64,000 bases of DNA, from contig NZ_VBUI01000019.1 in assembly GCF_005780185.1 (NCBI RefSeq), positions 1 through 64,000 on the forward strand, written 5' to 3'. The stretch comes from Halomonas urmiana (GTDB taxonomy: Bacteria > Pseudomonadota > Gammaproteobacteria > Pseudomonadales > Halomonadaceae). The first letter of the stretch is position 1; each line of letters starts with the position of its first letter. Positions 8,626 to 15,065 of this stretch are shown piece by piece. Both the position numbers and the translations under genes were made by a program. Below the pieces are notes generated by a model. The model saw only the letters and a program-made list of their open reading frames with translations. It was not told where the DNA came from and ran no database searches.

Positions 8626-8747
8626 GGTTTTCTTCTAGCTTCCAGCTTATGGCTTCTAGCTCCCGGCGAAGCCGGGGACTTCCAGCTTCCAGGCGCGCAG
8701 CGCCGCTCTTCCAGCTTCCAGCTGTCTAACGCGCCTACGGCGCGTTA
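8626..8747. repeat. Heptad/hairpin array C
   Basis: The array contains CTTCTAG/CTTCCAG heptads, a CCCGGC-GAA-GCCGGG hairpin, the inverse of the GGCGC-TGC-GCGCC module, more heptads, and a perfect TAACGCGCC-TAC-GGCGCGTTA hairpin (8727-8747) whose right arm ends with the cysD stop codon. All hairpins have 3-base loops, as in arrays A and D. Confidence 0.88.
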
Positions 8748-9647
8748 GAAATAGCCCTCCGCCTTCTTCTTCTCCATCGACGCGGCGCTGTCGTGGTCGA
8801 TCACCCGGCCCTGACGCTCGGAGGTGTTGGTCAGCAGCATCTCCTGGATGATCGACGGCAGCGTATCGGCGTCGGATTCGATGGCGCCGGTCAGCGGGTA
8901 GCAGCCCAGGGTGCGGAAGCGAACCTTGCGCATCATCGGTACCTCGCCGGGCTCCAGCGGCATGCGCTCGTCATCGACCATGATCAGCGTGCCGTCGCGC
9001 TCGACCACCGGGCGCTCGGCGGAGTAATAGAGGGGCACGATGGGAATGTTCTGCAGATAGATGTACTGCCAGATATCCAGCTCGGTCCAGTTGGAGAGCG
9101 GGAAGACGCGGATCGACTCGCCCTTGTGCTTGCGGGTGTTGTAGAGCTTCCACAGCTCGGGGCGCTGGTTCTTGGGATCCCAACGGTGCTGCGCGGTGCG
9201 AAAGGAGAAGATGCGCTCCTTGGCGCGGGACTTCTCCTCGTCACGACGCGCCCCGCCGAAGGCGGCGTCGAAGCCGTATTGGTCCAGTGCCTGCTTGAGG
9301 CCTTCGGTCTTCATCACGTCGGTGTGGATCGCCGAGCCGTGGGTGAAGGGGTTGATGTCCTTATCGATGCCCTCGGGGTTGATATGGACGATCAGGTCCA
9401 TGCCGGTTTCCTCGGCCATGCGGTCGCGGAACTCGTACATGGCGCGGAATTTCCAGCGGGTATCGACGTGCAGCAGCGGGAAGGGGGGCGGCGCCGGCGC
9501 GAAGGCCTTGCGTGCCAGGTGCAGCATCACCGCGCTGTCCTTGCCGACGGAGTAGAGCATCACGGGGTTCTCGGTCTCGGCGACCACCTCGCGCATGATC
9601 TGGATGCTCTCGGCCTCGAGCCGTTGCAGATGGGTCAATGAGGTCAT
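8745..9647 (-). CDS. cysD: Sulfate adenylyltransferase small subunit CysD
   Basis: This 300-residue PAPS-reductase-fold subunit forms APS from sulfate and ATP together with CysN. The PP-loop [10 protein letters not shown] (33-42), the [12 protein letters not shown] segment (in [12 protein letters not shown]) and [10 protein letters not shown] are all present, and the length equals E. coli CysD (302). The ATG at 9645-9647 ([11 protein letters not shown]) was chosen to match the family N-terminus; upstream codons run through repeat DNA. It is the first sulfate gene of the minus-strand run. Its stop codon is part of a perfect 9-bp hairpin in array C. Confidence 0.96.
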   Translation of the reverse strand: MTSLTHLQRLEAESIQIMREVVAETENPVMLYSVGKDSAVMLHLARKAFAPAPPPFPLLHVDTRWKFRAMYEFRDRMAEETGMDLIVHINPEGIDKDINPFTHGSAIHTDVMKTEGLKQALDQYGFDAAFGGARRDEEKSRAKERIFSFRTAQHRWDPKNQRPELWKLYNTRKHKGESIRVFPLSNWTELDIWQYIYLQNIPIVPLYYSAERPVVERDGTLIMVDDERMPLEPGEVPMMRKVRFRTLGCYPLTGAIESDADTLPSIIQEMLLTNTSERQGRVIDHDSAASMEKKKAEGYF

Positions 9648-9665
9648 GTGTTCTCGGTCCTTGGT

Positions 9666-9888
9666 TGTAGAGCTAGAAGCTTGAAAAGCTAGAAGCTTGA
9701 AGAGCGGCGCTGCGCGCCTGGAAGCTGGAAGAATGCCGCTTCGCGGCATAGCACCCTAAAGCTTGCTGGGGTTGGGGTTTCTTCCAGCTTCCAGCTTCCA
9801 GCTTCCAGCTCCGGGCGAAGCCCGGGCCTTCCAGCTTCCAGCTCCGGGCGAAGCCCGGGCCTTCCAGCTTCCAGCTTCCAGCTTCCAG
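9666..9888. repeat. Heptad/hairpin array D
   Basis: AGCTAGA/AGCTTGA heptads are followed by the 52-base unit 9699-9750 (identical to 6086-6137), a spacer, then CTTCCAG runs. These are punctuated by two copies of the module CCGGGC-GAA-GCCCGG followed by CTTCCAG heptads. It fills the whole gap between the HTH gene and cysD, so any cysD promoter must lie in or before it. Confidence 0.9.
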
Positions 9889-10668
9889 CTAAAGTGCATC
9901 GGTCGGCACATTGATCAGGTGAAAGTCGGGGTGATTCGCAAGCCACCGCTGGATCTCCGGGCTGGCCTGGAAGTCAGCCCCATGAAAGATCAGCGCCACC
10001 GGGCCGCGCTCGGCCAGGCGCGTCAACAGCGCCAGGTAGTCGTCGGCCTTGGGCGGCGCCGGCAGGCAGCGGGTATAGAGTGCGCCGCGCTTGCCGTGCA
10101 GGTAGAGCTGATAGCGGCGGGGGAGGCTAGCCACGGATGTTGCCGGCCCCGCCACGCGCACGCCGCCCTGCCAGATTGCGCCGCCGGCCTTGTTGACCTG
10201 CTCGAGCACCGGTTGCACCTGCTGGCGAACCCAGCGGCCCGCGATGGAGCGCTTGCGCGCCAGGCCTTCCAGCGATAGCGGCGATGGCTTGAGCCCCTGC
10301 GCTTCCAGCCAGTGTTCGATGGCCCGCGGCGAGACCTCTTGCTGTGTTTCGGCCCGCAGGGCATCCGCCAGGTCCTGGCTGCTCCAGCACGGCCGAGGAG
10401 GTTCGGGTTGCTCGGCCAGGCGTCGCCACAGCACGCCTTGCTCGCGGTCGCCCAGCGAGGTCGCCTGGCCCGGCCGGCGCCCCCGCTGGCGCACCGGCAC
10501 GGCCTCCCAGCCGCCTTGCCGGAAGGCCTTCCAGGCCGCCGATACCGTGGGCGCGGAAAGCCCGGTCCGGGTGGCCACAGCAGCCACGGTATGGCCATCC
10601 AGACGCAGGCGAACGGCTTCCAGACGGCGTGCGTTCAGCATTTCAGGCGATAAATGTTTAGTGCTCAA
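9889..10668 (-). CDS. IS630-derived helix-turn-helix protein with degenerate DDE domain
   Basis: This 259-residue protein has an N-terminal winged/helix-turn-helix pair (RLDGHTVAAVATRTGLSAPTVSAAW, seen as HTVAAVATRTG and SAPTVSAAW, about 28-47). A second HTH follows (about 90-130: SSQDLADAL, SPRAIEHWL). The C-terminal half resembles an IS630-type DDE domain. The expected catalytic Asp of LVLDNA is replaced (LIFHGADF), and the chain stops at LINVPTDAL before the final Glu (NPIE in active enzymes). No terminal inverted repeats or target duplication were seen. It lies upstream of cysD and divergent from the sulfate-type permease, so a domesticated DNA-binding role is possible. The alternative is a simple transposase relic. 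Confidence 0.65.
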   Translation of the reverse strand: MSTKHLSPEMLNARRLEAVRLRLDGHTVAAVATRTGLSAPTVSAAWKAFRQGGWEAVPVRQRGRRPGQATSLGDREQGVLWRRLAEQPEPPRPCWSSQDLADALRAETQQEVSPRAIEHWLEAQGLKPSPLSLEGLARKRSIAGRWVRQQVQPVLEQVNKAGGAIWQGGVRVAGPATSVASLPRRYQLYLHGKRGALYTRCLPAPPKADDYLALLTRLAERGPVALIFHGADFQASPEIQRWLANHPDFHLINVPTDAL

Positions 10669-10730
10669 ATTTGCACCAAGTAGCTGACTAAAAAGAAAAA
10701 ACTATCGATAACACGAAACAGGATAACCCA

Positions 10731-10783
10731 TGATTCGACATCATCATAAAAGCCCCAGTAGAATCCCACAAGCCTGATTCGAC
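10731..10783. promoter_or_regulatory. Direct repeats TGATTCGAC in divergent promoter region
   Basis: Two exact TGATTCGAC copies (10731-10739, 10775-10783) lie 44 bases apart, in the same orientation, between the divergent HTH and permease genes. The permease ribosome site AAGGAAGAG follows at 10790. An operator role is inferred from position only. Confidence 0.4.
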
Positions 10784-10803
10784 CCCCTCAAGGAAGAGCG
10801 ACC

Positions 10804-12531
10804 ATGATGACCTGGGCGGTACTGATCTCCATTGCTGGCTTGCTGATCCTGCTGATCAGCGGCTGGGTGCGCCCGGCCATCGCCTTCGTCAGCCTGGCCG
10901 GGGCCTACCTGCTGTTCGGCCTGGTGGATACCGCCACACTGCTGCGCCAGTATTCCAATCCGGCGCTCGCCACCCTCATGCTGCTGCTGCTGGTCTCGCT
11001 GGCCCTGGAGCGCACGCCGCTGCTGGATTGGCTCTCGCAGCGCCTATTGCGCGGTCGGCCGGAGAGCGCCACGGCCCGGCTGATGGGCGTCAGTGCCGTG
11101 CTGTCCGCCTTTCTCAACAATACCGCCGTGGTCGCCGCCTTCCTGGGCGCCATCTCGCGGCAGAAACGCATCGCCCCCTCGCGGCTGCTGATTCCGCTCT
11201 CCTATGCCTCGATACTCGGCGGCATGACCACCCTGGTGGGCACCTCCACCAACCTGGTGGTCAACTCCTTTGCCCTGAGCAGCGCCGGGGTCGAGCTGGG
11301 CATGTTCCAGTTCAGTCTGGTGGGTGTTCCGGTGGCGCTGCTGACCTTCGGCGTGCTGTTGTGGCGAGCCCGCTCCCTGCCGCACCATCGGCCCGAGGAA
11401 ACGGCCGACAAGCTCTCCTATTTCCTGGCCGCCGACCTGCAGCCTGGCTCCGAGATGGTGGGCAAGAGCATCGAGGCGAATCAGCTGCGCAACCTGGATG
11501 GGCTCTATCTGCTGGAGATCGAGCGGGAGGGGCGGCTGATCAGCCCGGTGGGGCCGGAGGAGATCCTCCACCAGGGCGATACGCTGGTGTTCACCGGCGA
11601 GGTGAGCAAGGTGCAGGCGCTGCAGCGCTTCCCGGGGCTCAAGCTGTTCGGCCACCAGGCCGACAGCCTGCTGGCCACCAATCTGGTGGAGGTCGTGGTC
11701 TCCCACGAATCGGAGCTGGCCGGCCGCACCCTGCAGGATGTGGACTTCCGCAGCATGTTCAACGCCGGCGTGGTGGGTATCCGTCGCGGCGGCAAGCGGC
11801 TGGAGGGCCAGCTGGGGCAGATTCCCCTGCGCACCGGTGACTGCCTGCTGATGGCCGTGGGCAGCGACTTTCGCCAGCACCGCAACCTCGATCGCAACTT
11901 CCACCTGCTCAGCGGCAGCCTCACGCGCCCCAAGCTCGGCCCCGTGACGAGCGGGTTGACCCTGGCCGGCTTCGCCGGCGTGATCGGACTGGCCGCCGCC
12001 GAGCTGCTGCCGCTGTTCCACGGCCTGCTGCTGCTGATGGCGGGGCTGCTGATGGGGAAGGTGCTCAGCCCGGTCGAACTGCGTCGCCGCTTTCCCTTCG
12101 AGCTGTGGGTCATCATCGGCTCGGCGCTGGCCATCGCCCAGGGGCTGGAGAGCTCCGGCGCCGCCGCTCTGCTCGCCCAGGGCATGCAGGGGCTCTTCAA
12201 CGGCCACGGCGTCTATGCCGCCTTCATCGGTTGCTACCTGCTGACGCTATTGCTCACCGAGACGGTGACCAACAACGCCGCCGCGGCGCTGGCCTTCCCG
12301 GTGGCCTGGACCACCGCCCAGGCCTTCGGCGTCGACCCCATGCCCTTCATCATGGCCGTGGCCTACGGCGCCAGCGCCTGCTTCCTGATCCCCTACGGCT
12401 ACCAGACCCACCTGATGGTCTACTCCCCGGGTCGTTACCGCATGAGCGACTTCCTGCGGGTCGGTCTGCCGGTCAGCCTGACCTATTCGGCGGCCGTGCT
12501 GCTGCTCACGCCGCTGGTGTTTCCTTTTTGA
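10804..12531 (+). CDS. SLC13-type permease with two RCK_C domains (probable sulfate uptake)
   Basis: This 575-residue permease has the ArsB/NhaD/SLC13 plan: about five membrane segments, a conserved FLNNTAVVA motif (about 99-107) and TLVGTSTNLVV (about 144-154). Two soluble TrkA-C (RCK_C) domains follow (about 205-290 and 295-380, each with a GDTLVF or GDCLLM strand), then a second membrane half with TNNAAAALAFP (about 490-500). This arrangement is that of SLT/SAC1-like and bacterial sulfate permeases. Its position beside cysDNCQ supports sulfate as substrate, but that is inference from context. The ATG has AAGGAAGAG 5 bases upstream. The gene is followed directly by repeat DNA. Confidence 0.85.
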   Translation: MMTWAVLISIAGLLILLISGWVRPAIAFVSLAGAYLLFGLVDTATLLRQYSNPALATLMLLLLVSLALERTPLLDWLSQRLLRGRPESATARLMGVSAVLSAFLNNTAVVAAFLGAISRQKRIAPSRLLIPLSYASILGGMTTLVGTSTNLVVNSFALSSAGVELGMFQFSLVGVPVALLTFGVLLWRARSLPHHRPEETADKLSYFLAADLQPGSEMVGKSIEANQLRNLDGLYLLEIEREGRLISPVGPEEILHQGDTLVFTGEVSKVQALQRFPGLKLFGHQADSLLATNLVEVVVSHESELAGRTLQDVDFRSMFNAGVVGIRRGGKRLEGQLGQIPLRTGDCLLMAVGSDFRQHRNLDRNFHLLSGSLTRPKLGPVTSGLTLAGFAGVIGLAAAELLPLFHGLLLLMAGLLMGKVLSPVELRRRFPFELWVIIGSALAIAQGLESSGAAALLAQGMQGLFNGHGVYAAFIGCYLLTLLLTETVTNNAAAALAFPVAWTTAQAFGVDPMPFIMAVAYGASACFLIPYGYQTHLMVYSPGRYRMSDFLRVGLPVSLTYSAAVLLLTPLVFPF

Positions 12532-12770
12532 GGGGTGAGGGGGGAGGGGTGAGGAGTGAGGGGTGAGGAGTGAGGTTAGCGTGCGTTCATCCGTGGGCGG
12601 AAGGCCGTGAGAGAGGCTCGATGGTGAGGCGCTCCGACTTCAGATCGCGATGGCGCCGGGAGGCGCCCAGGGCAACCCCACCGCCGTTGCGCGCCGGATC
12701 GAAGCCCTGTGGGAGCAATCTTCAGATCGCGATGGCGCCGCCAGGCGCCCGGGACAATCCCGCCGCCGCT
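12532..12770. repeat. Repeat-filled gap: G-rich tract and two GATCGCGATGGCGCC elements
   Basis: 12532-12575 is GAGGGGTGAGG/GAGGAGTGAGG. 12640-12690 and 12718-12765 each carry TTCAGATCGCGATGGCGCC followed by a C/G-rich palindrome and CAACCCCACCGCC or CAATCCCGCCGCC, with CTGTGGGAGCAAT between them. The same element recurs at 32790-32860 (inverse) and 37955-38010. No gene is seen in this gap between convergent genes. Confidence 0.75.
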
Positions 12771-14768
12771 TCACGCCTCCTCCCAATGCACGCGGTTACG
12801 CCCCGCTTCCTTGGCGGCATAGAGTCCCTGATCGGCGCGTTTGATCGCCGGTTTCAGCGAGGCCTCGCCGGCACTGACCAGCGTCACGCCCAGGGATGTT
12901 GAATAGGCCAGCATTCCATCCGCTGTCACTGCGTGTCCGACCCTGGCCGGTGTGGTGGCTATTGCCTCACGCAGGCGCTCCGCCACCAGCATGGCCTGCT
13001 CGTGGGTCGTGTCGGGTAGCAATACGGCAAACTCCTCACCGCCCATACGGCACAGCACATCACCGTCACGCAGCAGATCGCGTGCCGTGTTGGCGAAGTC
13101 CTGCAGCACCAGGTCCCCTACGTCATGGCCGTAACTGTCGTTGATGCACTTGAAGTGATCGAGGTCGACGGCGATCAGGCTGAGCGGGGCTCCACTGCGC
13201 TGTGCTCGAGCGATCTCCCTGGCTGCCTGGCCCTCCAGGTAGCGGCGGTTGCCCAGGCCGGTAAGCGGATCGGTCAGCGCCTGCTTGGCCAGTCGCTCTT
13301 CCAGCTGCTTGCGATCACTCAGGTCGAAGACCATGGCACGCGAGTACTGGAAGCCCTCCTCGGTGACCTGGGCGGTGGCCTGAATGACCACCGGTAAGTG
13401 CGTGCCATCTCGACACAGCAACTCGCACTCGGCGGATCCCTCCTGCCCTTGACCCAGCACCTGTCGGAAAGCCGCATCGAAGGCCTCGCGGGTCTCCGGG
13501 GTGACAAAGTCACGGTAGTGGCGCTTGTCGATCACCTCGGCGGCGCGATAGCCCAGCCAGTCGAGCTCGGTGCGGTTGATCTTGACCACCCGACCATTGC
13601 TGTCGAGCGAGTGGTAGCCACAGGGGGCGTGCTCGTAGAGGTCCTGCACCTCGCCGGCGTACTGGCGGGCTTCGCGGGAGAACTGCAGTGCCCGCTGTCG
13701 CAGCCCGCGCAGGCGATGGTTGCTCAGCACCCAGAACACGCCGAAAGCCACCGACAGCAGATAGACCAGGGCGATGGCCAGCAGCTGAACGGGGTTCTCC
13801 TTCAACAGTCCCGCCAGGCTGGGCCGGGGCATCAAGATGCCTAGACGCCAGGGCAGGGTTTCAGGCTGGCTGACGATCATCCCGGCCTGGCTACGGTAGT
13901 GCTGGGTGCGGATGTCATGACTCCGAAACCCGAGCAGATGCTCGTCCAATGTAGCCATGCCCTGGTTGCGTGCCGACACGGCCTCCCAGGCAGCGGGCCA
14001 CAGGTTCATCAGTGGTTGCCCGAAGCGGTCTCCCTGACCGTCACTGCCGGGCAGTAGCCAGCTGCCTTGTGCATCCACCAACAGGGCCTCGCCCCGGCCA
14101 TCCTCCCGGACATCCTCCCGGGCATGCGGCAGGTTGGCGGTGAGGCGGGACCAGTCGAGGGTGAACAGCAGCACGCCGAGGCGCTGCCCGCGTTCATCGA
14201 AGATCGGCGTCGCGATGTCGATGACGGTCATCACGAGCGTTGCGTCCTCTCCGGAGGCTCCCAGGCGTGGGGGTGAGACGTAGAGATCGCGCGACTGCAG
14301 CGTCATGGCCTCCTGGAAGGCGGGCGTCGCGCCGAGACCAAACACTGGCGGCCGCGGCAGCGGCGGCATAGCAGTCGCTGTAACCCACTCATGGCCGTTG
14401 GTGTCGATCACCGCCAGCCGCGTGTAGCGGCCGAAATGCGTCAACAACGTGTCGAACAGCGTTTCCAGCTGTTCCCAGTCATTCTGTGCCGCAAGGCCCC
14501 ATGATGGTGTCTGGGTCGCCGTCTGTCTGGCCAGGACCCGGCTCAGCAGCGGGTATTCCGCAGTGGCCAGCACCTGGTTGAAGCTCTCGTTCATGCCACG
14601 GAGCAGCATGTCGTATTCGGACGCGAGCAGTGCCTCGGTCGCCTGGCGTGCGTTGTCGACCCGCTCCTCGAGGTAAGAGGCGAAGATCGGATAGAGCGTC
14701 ATGGTGACCAATGCCACGGGGAGGAGGGTCGCCACCGTCAGGCGGGCCCAGAGTGCTTTGAGGTTCAA
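12771..14768 (-). CDS. Membrane-bound sensor diguanylate cyclase (dCache-like, PAS, GGDEF)
   Basis: This is about 665 residues from a TTG start (14766-14768), chosen because it gives MNLKALWARL directly before the first membrane segment (about 10-30); an ATG at 14942 would add a long unrelated leader. A periplasmic Cache-like sensor spans about 35-320, and a second membrane segment (about 330-350, LLAIALVYLLSVAFGVFWV) is followed by a PAS domain (about 395-510). The GGDEF domain has an intact GGEEF active site (about 576-580) and an RDGD inhibitory-site motif five residues before it, so it should make c-di-GMP with product feedback. It is divergent from a LOV-GGDEF-EAL gene, and the pair may act as opposing controllers. 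Confidence 0.88.
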   Translation of the reverse strand: MNLKALWARLTVATLLPVALVTMTLYPIFASYLEERVDNARQATEALLASEYDMLLRGMNESFNQVLATAEYPLLSRVLARQTATQTPSWGLAAQNDWEQLETLFDTLLTHFGRYTRLAVIDTNGHEWVTATAMPPLPRPPVFGLGATPAFQEAMTLQSRDLYVSPPRLGASGEDATLVMTVIDIATPIFDERGQRLGVLLFTLDWSRLTANLPHAREDVREDGRGEALLVDAQGSWLLPGSDGQGDRFGQPLMNLWPAAWEAVSARNQGMATLDEHLLGFRSHDIRTQHYRSQAGMIVSQPETLPWRLGILMPRPSLAGLLKENPVQLLAIALVYLLSVAFGVFWVLSNHRLRGLRQRALQFSREARQYAGEVQDLYEHAPCGYHSLDSNGRVVKINRTELDWLGYRAAEVIDKRHYRDFVTPETREAFDAAFRQVLGQGQEGSAECELLCRDGTHLPVVIQATAQVTEEGFQYSRAMVFDLSDRKQLEERLAKQALTDPLTGLGNRRYLEGQAAREIARAQRSGAPLSLIAVDLDHFKCINDSYGHDVGDLVLQDFANTARDLLRDGDVLCRMGGEEFAVLLPDTTHEQAMLVAERLREAIATTPARVGHAVTADGMLAYSTSLGVTLVSAGEASLKPAIKRADQGLYAAKEAGRNRVHWEEA

Positions 14769-15065
14769 TGGCGGACTCTCGAGCAAGGCCAGGCACAGGC
14801 AAACACCCGGCAGGTTGCTCGGGCTGTCAGTGGCAGGAAAACGAGGAGGACGAAGGCCCCACGCTGACTGACCATGCGCAGTATCATGTAAAGGCGAAGC
14901 AGCGTCATCCCTGGCGCCGGATAATTTCGGTAGACAGAGCATGCCTTGCTCACTAGGTCAGGCTGATCCACTATCCCACCACGACGCGACGGCTCATTCA
15001 CTAGTCAGCAACATGGCTGGGCGACTAAAGACGTTGCTTACTCTTGGTTGCAAGGAGGCATTGGA

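Noticed and set aside
9763..9888. [14 protein letters not shown] repetitive peptides from the heptad arrays
   Set aside because: Heptads are not a multiple of three, so all frames stay open and give repetitive peptides. No start/ribosome site supports translation.
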